Source: Corynebacterium uterequi (lineage in GTDB: Bacteria; Actinomycetota; Actinomycetes; Mycobacteriales; Mycobacteriaceae). Taken from it: a DNA stretch of 64,000 nt. Location: NCBI RefSeq assembly GCF_001021065.1, contig NZ_CP011546.1, positions 2,108,001-2,172,000 on the forward strand, given 5' to 3'. The notes below the pieces were generated by a model. The model was given only the letters and a program-made list of their open reading frames with translations. It made no database searches and had not been told where the DNA came from. The translations under genes and the position numbers were made by a program. Of the stretch, positions 1 to 10,561 are shown piece after piece; the first letter of the stretch is position 1, and the number at the start of each line of letters is the position of its first letter.

Positions 1-1
1 A

Positions 2-1753
2 CTACCCGAAGAGTCCCGCCGGCTGCTCCTCCACGGAAATCAAGTCCGTTTGGCTCATCCCTTGGCTGGCTACCCCAAGCATGGCATCTTCGATGGGATT
101 ATCCCTCGACTCAAGGCCTCGTATCTGGAAAAGGCAAGCGCGCGAACAACCGAGAAAGAAAAAGCCGCTCTCCGCAGAATCGTCAAACGGATCGAGTGTC
201 CGCAATGCCAAGGCCAACGAATCAACGAAGCTGCCCGCGCCAGCCGGATAGAGAACCTCAATATTGCCGAAGCTTCCCACCTGAGCATCGACGACTGCGC
301 TGCCTTCATCGAGAGTGTGTCCGACGAGATTACCGCGGCGCCGCGCCACGCGGTTGTGACGAGGCTCAACAACATCCGCGACATCGGCTTAGGCTATCTC
401 AGCCTGGACCGCCCGACGGACACCCTTTCCGGCGGTGAAAGTCAACGTCTGCGCCTCGTCAGCCTTTTGGGAGCCCCCATCACGGATGCAACCTTCGTCA
501 TGGATGAACCGTCGAGCGGACTACATCCCGCGGATATCGATCGCCTGCTCAGCTCCATCAGGAAACTCCGGGACGCCGGAAACACCGTCATCATCGTCGA
601 GCACAATCTCCAGGTCTTGGCCGCTTGCGATCACATCATTGAGCTAGGGCCAGGTGCCGGCACTGAAGGCGGACGAGTTGTGTACCAAGGCAACCCCCAG
701 GACCTACTGCGTGCCCCAACCCCCACCGGTGACGCGCTCAGAGCGGGAATCGAGCTAAGACACCATTCTGGCCCCTCAGCGAATGTCATCACTGTCGCTC
801 ATGCTCGTGACAACAACCTCCAGGATATCTCTGTCAGTTTTCCCGTCGGGCAGCTCACGGTAGTGTCCGGGGTTGCCGGTTCCGGGAAAAGCTCACTGGC
901 TTCCGCTTTGCGACGACAGCACCCGGAAGTCATTGCTATCGACCAAGTTCCGATGGCAGCATCCAGCCGTTCCTCCCTGGTGACCGCTTTAAATCTTGAT
1001 AATACGATCCGCGGCGCCTTCTCCGATATTTCCGGTTTAAGCACCAGCTGGTTCAGCCCGAACGGGAAGGGCGCGTGCCCACTGTGTAAGGGACGCGGCT
1101 GGACCCGTATTGACATGGCCTTCATGGATGACGTGAAAACACCGTGTGAGCACTGCGGTGGCCAAGGATTCAATGAAACATCACTATCGGTTCGGCTCCC
1201 CCATGGCCCGCGACGCCTTTCCATCGCTGAGGTCCTAAGCTGCAGTTTGACTGACATCAGCCACATATACGCGGGTCAAGCGGACGTACACACCGCCATA
1301 GAATTGCTCCAGGAAGTAGGTCTCGGTTACCTCACTTTAGGACGATCTCTTAGTACGCTTTCGGGCGGTGAGCTTCAGCGGGTCAAGCTCGTCCAATTCC
1401 TCCAAGAACACCCGGAAGAGAAGAGCGTTCTCATCCTCGACGAGATTACGGTGGGGCTACATCCCAGAGATGTGGATCAGTTAACTCATTTTCTACGCCG
1501 GCTGACCACCCGAGGCTTGACAATCATAGCGATCGACCACAATCCTGGGCTCATTTCACAAGCTGACTACTCCGTAGACATCGGCCCGGGAGCCGGGACC
1601 GATGGCGGCAGAGTCGTGTTTACCGGATCAGCCCAAGGACTAGCCAATTGCCCGAACTCAGAGACAGGTAGCTGGCTTCGACAACTAGGGGCCGCACCTG
1701 TTATCGATGGGCAAGCGGGTCATTCGTCGCGCAGGTGCGCTCCGGGCGCGTGA
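2..1753 (+). CDS. UvrA-like ABC ATPase, 5' end cut by window edge
   Basis: The frame is open to the left edge, so this is the C-terminal 583 residues of a longer protein; the TTG at 50 is not needed as a start. It carries both UvrA half-modules. The first shows a CPQC zinc-finger half near visible residue 66, an LSGGE signature near 142 and a Walker B reading DEPSSGLHP. The second shows a Walker A (GVAGSGKSS, about 290), a zinc module CPLC...CEHC (359-386), a second LSGGE (about 453) and DEITVGLHP. UvrA recognises DNA lesions. Short UvrA paralogues are also linked to resistance against DNA-binding antibiotics, and the divergent second Walker B (ITVG rather than PTTG) suggests a paralogue rather than the housekeeping uvrA. 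That last point is inference. Confidence 0.85.
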   Translation, partial: LPEESRRLLLHGNQVRLAHPLAGYPKHGIFDGIIPRLKASYLEKASARTTEKEKAALRRIVKRIECPQCQGQRINEAARASRIENLNIAEASHLSIDDCAAFIESVSDEITAAPRHAVVTRLNNIRDIGLGYLSLDRPTDTLSGGESQRLRLVSLLGAPITDATFVMDEPSSGLHPADIDRLLSSIRKLRDAGNTVIIVEHNLQVLAACDHIIELGPGAGTEGGRVVYQGNPQDLLRAPTPTGDALRAGIELRHHSGPSANVITVAHARDNNLQDISVSFPVGQLTVVSGVAGSGKSSLASALRRQHPEVIAIDQVPMAASSRSSLVTALNLDNTIRGAFSDISGLSTSWFSPNGKGACPLCKGRGWTRIDMAFMDDVKTPCEHCGGQGFNETSLSVRLPHGPRRLSIAEVLSCSLTDISHIYAGQADVHTAIELLQEVGLGYLTLGRSLSTLSGGELQRVKLVQFLQEHPEEKSVLILDEITVGLHPRDVDQLTHFLRRLTTRGLTIIAIDHNPGLISQADYSVDIGPGAGTDGGRVVFTGSAQGLANCPNSETGSWLRQLGAAPVIDGQAGHSSRRCAPGA

Positions 1754-1860
1754 AACATCGTGCTCGTTCACAACCGCGATTTCCTGCTGCCGAACACCTC
1801 ACCGCCCCCGACGCCGGCCGCCAACCGGGCGCCAGCAACCGCCAGCCAACCGCCGCCAGG

Positions 1861-2298
1861 CTAGCCCTCCTCCTGCCGGGCTCGCCGACGGCCGCGGCGG
1901 TCCCACATCACCACCGCTGTCGACCGGGGCACGTGGACGAGTTCCCGGCCCTCCATGGTGGTGCGTTGGCGTTCCCGCTCCAGCTCGCGGCGGGTGCTGT
2001 CGAGCTCCTCGCGCAGCACCTCATTTTCCGCGTTGAGCCGGATGATTTCCTTGATGCCGGCGAGGTTGACCCCTTCGTCCTGGCTGAGCCGCTGGATTTT
2101 GCGGAGTAGTTCGACGTCGCGCGCGGTGTAGCGCCGCCCGCCGCCGGAGGTCCGCATGGGGGTGACGAGACCGATACGGTCGTAGGTTCGAAGGGTCTGG
2201 GCGTGCATGCCGCTGAGTTTGGCCGCCACGGAGATCACGAAGACCTCCTCCCTCGGGTACACCGTGTCGATGGTGGGTTCTTTCTTCGGGGATGTCAT
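1861..2298 (-). CDS. hspR: Heat-shock repressor HspR (MerR family)
   Basis: A 145-residue MerR-type regulator. The N-terminal winged helix-turn-helix (about residues 18-48) reads VISVAAKLSGMHAQTLRTYD, followed by the GGRRYTARDVELL stretch typical of HspR, then a charged helix (about 90-120) and a basic tail. HspR binds HAIR inverted repeats (CTTGAGT-N7-ACTCAAG) and represses the dnaK operon, with DnaK acting as co-repressor in actinomycetes. It is the last gene of dnaK-grpE-dnaJ-hspR and begins 33 bases after dnaJ. A matching HAIR site lies upstream of dnaK in this window, so autoregulation as part of the operon is expected. Confidence 0.93.
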   Translation of the reverse strand: MTSPKKEPTIDTVYPREEVFVISVAAKLSGMHAQTLRTYDRIGLVTPMRTSGGGRRYTARDVELLRKIQRLSQDEGVNLAGIKEIIRLNAENEVLREELDSTRRELERERQRTTMEGRELVHVPRSTAVVMWDRRGRRRARQEEG

Positions 2299-2331
2299 GC
2301 TCGGATCACCTCCTTCGTGACTGTTGGTTGG

Positions 2332-3534
2332 CTACCGCAGCCCGGCCCAGTCGGCGCGGGGGTCGAATCCGGAATCGAGTTCCGCCTGGGCGTAGGCCCG
2401 TAGTGCGCTGGCGGCGGCGTCGTCGAGCGTCGGCGGCACTTGTACCTGCACGGTAACGAGCAGGTCGCCGCTTGCCTTCGCGGCGGGAATGCCGCGGCCG
2501 CGCACGCGCAGTGTGCGCCCGTCTGGAGTGCCCGCCGGAATGCGCACCTTGACGCGACTGTTGAGGGTGGGCACTGTGACGGTGCCGCCGAGCGCCAGCT
2601 CGCTGAAGGACACGGGGACGGTGATTTCCAGGTCGTCGCCCTTGCGGGTGAAGACCTCGTCGGGCCGGACGTGGACGGTGACGAAGAGGTCGCCGGCGGG
2701 GGTGCCGTTGGGCCCAGCTTCGCCTTGGCCGGCAAGCCGCACCTTCTGCTCGTCGATGACCCCGGCCGGGATCCGCACCGTGATCTGGCGGGATCGGTAG
2801 ACGGTGCCCCGTCCGCTGCAGCCCGGGCACGGATCGGTGATGCGGGTGCCGGTGCCGTCGCAGTCCGAACACGGCCGGCTGAAGCCGAACGCGCCCTTCT
2901 CCTCGGAGACGAATCCGGAGCCTGAACAGGTGGTGCAGGAGGTGGGCACGCCGGACTTCGATCCGGAACCGTGGCACGTGACGCAGGGCGCGTCGCCGGT
3001 GATCTTGATGGGGATCGTGGTGCCCTTGGCCGCCTCGCGGAAATCGAGGGTTATTTCCGTCTCGACGTCCGCCCCGCGCGCCGGCCGAGCTGCGCGGCCA
3101 CCGCCGCCGCCGCGGTTGAAAAGACCACTGAAGATATCGCCCAGGCCGCCGTCTTCCGAAAATCCTCCCGATCGCTGGAATCCGCCGGAGAACCCGTCGA
3201 AGTTGAAGGACCCCGGCGTCGACGTCGACGAGCGAAACCCGCCGGGAAATCCGGCGCCTCCGTTTCCGCCGAAGGGGCCGAAGCCGCCGCCGGTGCGCAG
3301 CATTGCCTTCAGTTGGTCGTATTCCTTGCGCTTGCGTTCGTCGCCGATGACGTCGTACGCCGCGGCGGCCTTCTTGAAGCGGTTTTCGGCCGCGGTGTCG
3401 CCGGGGTTCTTGTCCGGGTGATTGTCCCGGGCGAGTTTGCGGTAGGCCCGCTTAATCTCTTCCTGGCTTGCGGACGAGGAGACCCCCAGGTCCGCGTAGT
3501 AATCCTTATCTGCCCACTCGCTGGGTGCGTTCAC
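2332..3534 (-). CDS. dnaJ: Chaperone DnaJ
   Basis: A 400-residue type I Hsp40 co-chaperone that stimulates DnaK ATPase and delivers unfolded substrates. The J domain covers about residues 9-75, with HPD at 39-41. A Gly/Phe-rich linker follows (about 80-150). Four CxxCxGxG-type zinc motifs lie around 184-250 ([32 protein letters not shown]), then the C-terminal substrate-binding domains. The GTG start at 3534 is preceded by a strong GGAGGAG Shine-Dalgarno seven bases away. The gap to grpE is 190 bases and contains a hairpin followed by TTTT, so dnaJ-hspR may be partly uncoupled from dnaK-grpE. Confidence 0.95.
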   Translation of the reverse strand: MNAPSEWADKDYYADLGVSSSASQEEIKRAYRKLARDNHPDKNPGDTAAENRFKKAAAAYDVIGDERKRKEYDQLKAMLRTGGGFGPFGGNGGAGFPGGFRSSTSTPGSFNFDGFSGGFQRSGGFSEDGGLGDIFSGLFNRGGGGGRAARPARGADVETEITLDFREAAKGTTIPIKITGDAPCVTCHGSGSKSGVPTSCTTCSGSGFVSEEKGAFGFSRPCSDCDGTGTRITDPCPGCSGRGTVYRSRQITVRIPAGVIDEQKVRLAGQGEAGPNGTPAGDLFVTVHVRPDEVFTRKGDDLEITVPVSFSELALGGTVTVPTLNSRVKVRIPAGTPDGRTLRVRGRGIPAAKASGDLLVTVQVQVPPTLDDAAASALRAYAQAELDSGFDPRADWAGLR

Positions 3535-3626
3535 TGGGCATCTCCTCCTCCCTGCCGTAGACGCAGGTTTGTCGTAAATCTTATGCGTTTTTGTTCTATT
3601 AGGTGTGTTTCGGATGGGCTCGCTAA

Positions 3627-3673
3627 AACGAACGGCGCACCGGTTGCCGTGGGTGGGTTAACCAGTGCGCCGT
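3627..3673 (-). terminator. Terminator-like hairpin between grpE and dnaJ
   Basis: Arms at 3632-3645 and 3660-3673 pair at 13 of 14 positions around a 14-base loop. On the minus strand the stem is followed by TCGTTTTAG, so it has the form of an intrinsic terminator just after grpE and before dnaJ. It may attenuate read-through or mark an RNA processing point. Confidence 0.6.
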
Positions 3674-3724
3674 CGTGGGATCAGTCGCGAACCCCGTGAC
3701 TGTCCCAGGGCCGCCGCGCCACGG

Positions 3725-4429
3725 CTAGGCCTCGCCGCCTTCCGCGTCGGTTGAGGCGCCGTCGGCGGCCTCGGCTGCGGGCAGCGGGTCGGTGATGATG
3801 ACCATCGCCGTGCGGATCACGCGATCCGAGAATCGGTAACCCTTGCGCAGCACCGTGCCGACGGCCTTGTCCTCGCCGCTGGACAGATCCTGAACTGCCT
3901 CGTGGATCTCCGGGTCGAAGGGGTCACCCTCCGTGCCGAAGGCTTCCAGAGACTGGCCCGTCAGCGCGTCGACGAGCTTGTCCCGGACCGATTTCAGCGG
4001 CCCGGCCTCAAGGTCACCGTGTTGCTGGGCGAGATCAAGATCGTCGAGCACGGGCAGCAGCGTGGACACGACCTGCCCCTTCGCCAGGGCAACCGTCGCG
4101 GCGCGCTCCCGCTCCGTCCGACGCCGGTAGTTGGCGTATTCGGCCGTGACCCGCTGGAGGTCCTCGGTCCGCTCGGCGAGCTCCTCCTCCAAGGAACTGT
4201 GCGCATCCGCGTCGTTGGCCACTCCCGGCTCGGGGTCGGCCGGAGTGACGTCCGCGAGGGCGGCGTCGACGTCCTCCTCGAGGGTCGGGTCAAGCAGGGG
4301 TTCCTCGCCGTCGCGGATCGCGTCGGCCGCGGCGTCGGCGGCAGCGTCGGCCGCCGCCTCGGCCTGGTCGGGGAACTGGTTCTGCTCGTCGGTGTACTCC
4401 GGATCACCCGGGTTGTTCGGGGTGGTCAC
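3725..4429 (-). CDS. grpE: Nucleotide exchange factor GrpE
   Basis: A 234-residue GrpE, the ADP/ATP exchange factor for DnaK. The first 75 residues are acidic and low-complexity (runs of [12 protein letters not shown]). They are followed by the long helix ([28 protein letters not shown]) and the beta domain with [18 protein letters not shown] near the C-terminus, a typical GrpE ending. The GTG start at 4427-4429 abuts the dnaK TAA stop directly, giving TAAGTG, which points to translational coupling with dnaK. Confidence 0.94.
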   Translation of the reverse strand: MTTPNNPGDPEYTDEQNQFPDQAEAAADAAADAAADAIRDGEEPLLDPTLEEDVDAALADVTPADPEPGVANDADAHSSLEEELAERTEDLQRVTAEYANYRRRTERERAATVALAKGQVVSTLLPVLDDLDLAQQHGDLEAGPLKSVRDKLVDALTGQSLEAFGTEGDPFDPEIHEAVQDLSSGEDKAVGTVLRKGYRFSDRVIRTAMVIITDPLPAAEAADGASTDAEGGEA

Positions 4430-6271
<1,842 letters not shown>

Positions 6272-6343
6272 AATGTTTTCCCTTTCACTTTCTGCGTGAT
6301 GTTTTCTGAGGGCTGATCGACCCTCGCTCAACTTTCCTCGCCT

Positions 6344-6379
6344 ATCGTAGCAGAACCACTTGAGCGGGTTCGACTCAAC
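6344..6379 (-). promoter_or_regulatory. dnaK promoter with HAIR operator
   Basis: CTTGAGC-N7-ACTCAAC at 6359-6379 matches the HspR HAIR consensus (CTTGAGT-N7-ACTCAAG) at 12 of 14 arm positions. A -10-like TACGAT lies at 6344-6349 on the minus strand, so HspR bound at HAIR would cover the -35 region of dnaK. The site also lies about 125 bases upstream of the divergent AI-2E family gene. Confidence 0.85.
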
Positions 6380-6503
6380 CTTTCACCCTCTACAACGCAC
6401 CACCCTCAAAGTTGTTCCCACCCGGCTCAACTTTGCCCCTCACCTGGCGTTTTTGAGACACTGCGCTGTCTCAAGGGCGCGTTTTCGGCGGAGTCGTGCC
6501 ACT

Positions 6504-7943
6504 ATGTCCCCTATGACATATGACGCTTCGTCAACCACTTCGCATGGCCCGGGCCGCGATGTTGCCGACCAGCTCTCCGAAGCTGTCGAAGGCCAGCGCA
6601 GCCCCGACGCGGCCCCGGACTTCCCGCGCCGCGTCGCCCCGCCGTCCGTCGACGAGAAGTACGACCGCTCTGCCATCATCGGCCATGACGGCCGCGTGGC
6701 CGCCGGGTGGGCGCTGCGCTTCATCATCGTCGTCGTCGCCCTGTACCTTGCCGGTAAGGTGGCGGGCTACATTTGGGTCATCCTCCTGCCGATCATCATG
6801 GCGCTCATCGTCTCGACCGTGATGTGGCCCACCGCCCGCTTCCTCCGATCGATCAAGTTCCCCGGCGCCGCCGCCGCGGCCGTCGCCATCCTGGGGTTCC
6901 TCGCCATCATCGGCGGTGTCTTCGCCGCCATGGCGCCGGTCATCCGTAACCAGGGCGGGCAGATCATCGACCAGGCCTCCGCCGGCATTGACCAGATCAC
7001 CGCCTGGCTGAAGACCAATCCCTTCGGCCTCAACACCGACGAGTTCAACCTCGACCAACTCGTCCAGGACGCCATCAACTTCCTGCGCGACCAGTCCCAG
7101 AACATCGTCATGGGCGTGTCTGCCGGCGTCAACGCCGCCACGAGCTTCGCGGTCGGCCTCTTCCTGACCCTGTTGATCTCCTTCTTCATGCTCAAGGACG
7201 GCCCCGGCTTCCTGCCCATGATCCGCCGCTACACGGGCACCTCCACCGGCTGGCACCTGTCCGAGGCGCTCACCCGCTCCTGGAACACGCTCTCCGGCTA
7301 CATCCGCACCCAGGCGCTCGTGTCGTTCATCGACGCGGTCCTCATCGGTCTGGGCCTGTGGTTCCTGGGCATTCCGCTCGCGTTCGTCCTCGCGGTCATC
7401 ACCTTCTTCGCCGGCTTCATCCCCATCGTCGGCGCCCTGTCCGCCGGTGTGCTGTCCGTCGTCATCGCGCTGGTCATCAATGGCCCCGTCAACGCGCTGC
7501 TCGTTCTGGTCCTCATCGTCGCGGTCCAGCAGATCGAGGGCAACGTCCTGCAGCCGATCCTGCAATCCAAGGCCATGAACCTGCACGCCGCCGTCGTGCT
7601 GCTCTCCGTCACTCTCGGCTCGACGCTCTTCGGTATCGTCGGCGCCTTCCTCGCCGTGCCCGTCGCCGCCGTGCTCGGCGTGTGGATCCGCTACCACTCG
7701 GAAATGGTCGCGCTGCGCGCCGGCGAAATCACCATCGAAGACGTGGAGATCGCCACCGCCCAAGGCAAGAGCCCCAGCTCTCGCGAGGCGTTCCACGCCG
7801 TCCGTGAGCACCTCAAGGGCATCGCCACCCGCAAGGCGACGTCGAAGGGCAGCGTCGCCGCGTCCAAGGCCTACGACGACGCCATCGCCGAACCCGCCCT
7901 CGACAGCAACAGCCCCGCCGAGCCGAAGCACCACGCGGACTAA
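6504..7943 (+). CDS. AI-2E family transporter / PerM-like membrane protein
   Basis: A 479-residue polytopic protein of the AI-2E/PerM family. After a polar N-terminal 70 residues, hydrophobic segments begin at ALRFIIVVVALYLAGKVAGYIWVILLPIIMALI. A soluble stretch follows (about 155-215), then further membrane helices including FFAGFIPIVGALSAGVLSVVIALVING and the family-typical QQIEGNVLQPILQSKAMNLHA. A hydrophilic C-terminal tail ends the protein. Family members export autoinducer-2 in some enteric bacteria, but most are uncharacterised. ATG 6504 (or 6513) is preferred because the upstream open frame runs through the dnaK regulatory region. It diverges from dnaK. Confidence 0.85.
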   Translation: MSPMTYDASSTTSHGPGRDVADQLSEAVEGQRSPDAAPDFPRRVAPPSVDEKYDRSAIIGHDGRVAAGWALRFIIVVVALYLAGKVAGYIWVILLPIIMALIVSTVMWPTARFLRSIKFPGAAAAAVAILGFLAIIGGVFAAMAPVIRNQGGQIIDQASAGIDQITAWLKTNPFGLNTDEFNLDQLVQDAINFLRDQSQNIVMGVSAGVNAATSFAVGLFLTLLISFFMLKDGPGFLPMIRRYTGTSTGWHLSEALTRSWNTLSGYIRTQALVSFIDAVLIGLGLWFLGIPLAFVLAVITFFAGFIPIVGALSAGVLSVVIALVINGPVNALLVLVLIVAVQQIEGNVLQPILQSKAMNLHAAVVLLSVTLGSTLFGIVGAFLAVPVAAVLGVWIRYHSEMVALRAGEITIEDVEIATAQGKSPSSREAFHAVREHLKGIATRKATSKGSVAASKAYDDAIAEPALDSNSPAEPKHHAD

Positions 7944-7957
7944 CCGCTGAACCGTGC

Positions 7958-7982
7958 TAGGTCCCGCGGGGTGCGGGGCCTA
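7958..7982. terminator. Hairpin between convergent genes
   Basis: Ten-base arms (TAGGTCCCGC and GCGGGGCCTA, one G-T pair) flank a five-base loop between the AI-2E gene and the convergent nucleosidase gene. The right arm includes the nucleosidase stop codon. There is no clear T-run. Confidence 0.45.
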
Positions 7983-8549
7983 CGCCCAGCCGAGCCGACG
8001 CAGCTCCCGGGCCAGCTCCCGAGCACCCGCGTCGACGGCCTCCGCCCACGTGGTCTTCGCCTCTGCGTCCGCCCGGTCGGACACCTGCTTAATGAGGGTC
8101 ACTGGAATCCCGAACGCCGCCCCCATTCGGGCGACGATATACCCTTCCATATCGACGAGCTCCGCCCGCCGCGCCAACTCGACGCGCCGAGCGTCATCGC
8201 TCACGAAGGAATCCCCCGTCGCCAGCACCGCCGACGGCAAGTCCGTCGCCGGCTCCAGAACCCGCGCGTTAGGGAACGGCCGGCCGGTCATCTCCTCGAT
8301 GACTTCCTGCGAGAAATCGTGCTGAAACACCTCGATGATCTCAAACACCCCGCCGAGCCCATCCCGCAGCGCGCCGGCAGTACCAAAGTTCACGATGCGA
8401 TCCGGCAACGGGTTGTCCGGATTAGCCAGATACGTGGCCAACTCCACCCCGCAGCTCGCGGTCCCGATGCCCGTCACCAGGACTCGCGTCCCCTCGGGCA
8501 GGTGTGCCGCCTCAGCGGCTGTCGCCGAAACTAGCAGTACGTTTTCCAT
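7980..8549 (-). CDS. Nucleosidase / phosphorylase superfamily protein
   Basis: A 189-residue member of the PNP/UDP phosphorylase superfamily (MTA/SAH nucleosidase-like), which cleave N-glycosidic bonds of nucleosides. Visible motifs are GIGTASCGVELA near the N-terminus, NFGTAGAL, LATGDSFV, and LVDMEGYIVA, whose Met-Glu contacts the ribose in this family. It is short for the family (usually about 230) and lacks part of the N-terminal beta region. The exact substrate cannot be read from the sequence. A -10-like TATAGT (8556-8561) sits six bases before the ATG, so the mRNA is probably leaderless. Confidence 0.75.
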   Translation of the reverse strand: MENVLLVSATAAEAAHLPEGTRVLVTGIGTASCGVELATYLANPDNPLPDRIVNFGTAGALRDGLGGVFEIIEVFQHDFSQEVIEEMTGRPFPNARVLEPATDLPSAVLATGDSFVSDDARRVELARRAELVDMEGYIVARMGAAFGIPVTLIKQVSDRADAEAKTTWAEAVDAGARELARELRRLGWA

Positions 8550-8580
8550 GCGTTAACTATAGCCACGCCGGCACTTCATC

Positions 8581-10365
8581 CCGCGACGCCATCGCTCGAC
8601 GTCCCCGACCCCGCAGTGTTACTAAGGGGTGCCACACGCCGACGCCCAGCAGGGTCCCCGACGTTTCCGGCACCCCAACGGTGCACCGCGCCGACGGTGC
8701 ACACCCTCGATTGAAGTGCCCAACGACGCACCGTCCCCAACCCCGCAGTGTTACTAAGGGGTGCCACACGCCGACGCCCAGCAGGGTCCCCGGCGTTTCC
8801 GGCACCCCAACCGTGCACCGCGCCGACGGTGCTTCCCCTCGCCGCCGGCCCCTCCCCGTCGCCATGTCCCCAACCCCGTCGCTAAGGGGTGCCATACGCC
8901 GACGCCCAGCAGGGTCCCCGACGTTTCCGGCACCCCAACCGTGCACCGCGCTGGCGATAGTCGCCCTCGATTGAAGTGCCCAACGACGCACCGTCCCCAA
9001 CCCAGCCCCGTCGCTAAGAGGTGCCACACGCCGACGCCCGGCAGGATCCCCGATGCTTCCGGCACCCCAACCGTGCACCACGCTGGCGATAGTCGCCCTC
9101 GATTGAAGTGCCCAACGACGCACCGTCCCCAACCCAGCCCCGTCGCTAAGAGGTGCCGCACGCCGACGCCCCAGCAGGGTCCCCGGCGTTTCCGGCACCC
9201 CAACCGTGCACCGCGCCGACGGTGCACACCCTCGACGTCGGCCCCTCGCCGTCGCCATGTCCCCGGCCCCGCAGTGTTACTAAGGGGTGCCGCACGCCGA
9301 CGCCCCAGCAGGGTCCCCGGCGTTTCCGGCACCCCAACCGTGCACCGTGCCGACGGTGCTCGCCCTCGGCGCCGGCCCCTCCCCGTCGTCATGTCCCCAA
9401 CCCAGCCCCGTCGCTAAGAGGTGCCACACGCCGACGCTCGGCAGGGTCCCCGATGCTTCCGGCACCCCAACCGTGCACCACGCTGGCGATAGTCGCCCTC
9501 GATTGAAGTGCCCAACGACGCACCGTCCCCAACCCAGCCCCGTCGCTAAGAGGTGCCGCACGCCGACGCCCCAGCAGGGTCCCCGGCGTTTCCGGCACCC
9601 CAACCGTGCACCGCGCCGACGGTGCACACCCTCGACGTCGGCCCCTCGCCGTCGCCATGTCCCCGGCCCCGCAGTGTTACTAAGGGGTGCCGCACGCCGA
9701 CGCCCCAGCAGGGTCCCCGGCGTTTCCGGCACCCCAACCGTGCACCGTGCCGACGGTGCTCGCCCTCGGCGCCGGCCCCTCCCCGTCGTCATGTCCCCAA
9801 CCCAACCCCGTCGCTAAGGGGTGCCACACGCCGACGCTCGGCAGGGTCCCCGATGCTTCCGGCACCCCAACCGTGCACCGCGCTAGCGGTGCTCACCCTC
9901 GGCGCCGGCCCCTCGCCGTCGTCACAGCTCGACGTGCCCACCGTCGCAACGTCCCCAACCCCGCAATGTCGCTAAGGGGTGCCACACGCCGACGCTCGGC
10001 AGGGTCCCCGACGTTTCCGGTACCCCAACCGTGCACCGCGCCGACGGTGCTCACCCTCGGCGCCGGCGCCCGGCCCCTCCCCATCGCCACAGGCCGACGC
10101 CATCGCAACAGCGTCCCCAACCCCGTCGCTAAGGGGTGCCACACGCCGACGGCCGGCAGGATCCCCGACGTTTCCGGCACCCCAACCGTGCACCGCGCCG
10201 ACGGTGCTCACCGCCGGCGCCCGGCCCCTCCCCGTCGCCACAGCTCCGCACCGCCACAGCTCGACGTGCCCACCGCCACACCGTCCCCAACCCAACTCCG
10301 TCACTAAGGGGTGCCACACGCCGACGCTCGGCAGGGTCCCCGACGTTTCCGACACCCCAACGGAA
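8581..10365. repeat. Tandem array of 13 GC-rich units with internal inverted repeats
   Basis: The core GGGGTGCC (or GAGGTGCC) recurs at 8626, 8758, 8886, 9018, 9150, 9284, 9418, 9550, 9684, 9818, 9976, 10133 and 10308, always on the same strand. Spacings are 132, 128, 132, 132, 134, 134, 132, 134, 134, 158, 157 and 175. Each unit runs from CTAAGGGGTGCC through a CAGGGTCCCC stretch to TTCCGGCACCCCAAC. The outer arms GGGGTGCC/GGCACCCC are therefore inverted. In most units a second hairpin GCACCG...CGGTGC follows. Open frames of 60-230 codons cross it on both strands, but the spacings are not multiples of three, so it is unlikely to encode protein. Function is unknown. Confidence 0.93.
9018..9817. 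repeat. 400-bp higher-order duplication inside the array
   Basis: Units 4-6 (9018-9417) and 7-9 (9418-9817) correspond with a constant offset of 400 bases, and the sequence agrees almost base for base, including unit-specific differences such as the CGCTGGCGATAG variant. This indicates a recent three-unit tandem duplication. Confidence 0.88.
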
Positions 10366-10463
10366 CGCTCAGCGCCCAAACACCCAAGGCCACTCGCGCA
10401 ACACCCAAGCCGGAGACAGCAACGGCTAGCGCCCACCGCGCCTTCGATTTGCCCGTGCAAGAC

Positions 10464-10511
10464 AAAAACCACCGCCTCCTTTTCGTGCAACAGACGAAAA
10501 GGAGGCGGTGG
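10464..10511 (-). terminator. Intrinsic terminator of the phosphoketolase gene
   Basis: A perfect 18-bp stem (arms 10469-10486 and 10494-10511) with a seven-base loop is followed on the minus strand by TTTTTG. It lies about 50 bases after the stop codon of the phosphoketolase gene and separates it from the repeat array. Confidence 0.92.
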
Positions 10512-10561
10512 CGGGTGACATCTTGGCTGCCGAGGCGAGGGCCCCGGCTACCTGTCAGTCT

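Noticed and set aside
8557-10518. Numerous open frames (60-233 codons) in the repeat array as a repetitive protein
   Set aside because: Unit spacings (128, 132, 134, 157...) break the frame from unit to unit, and no start has a consistent ribosome-binding site.
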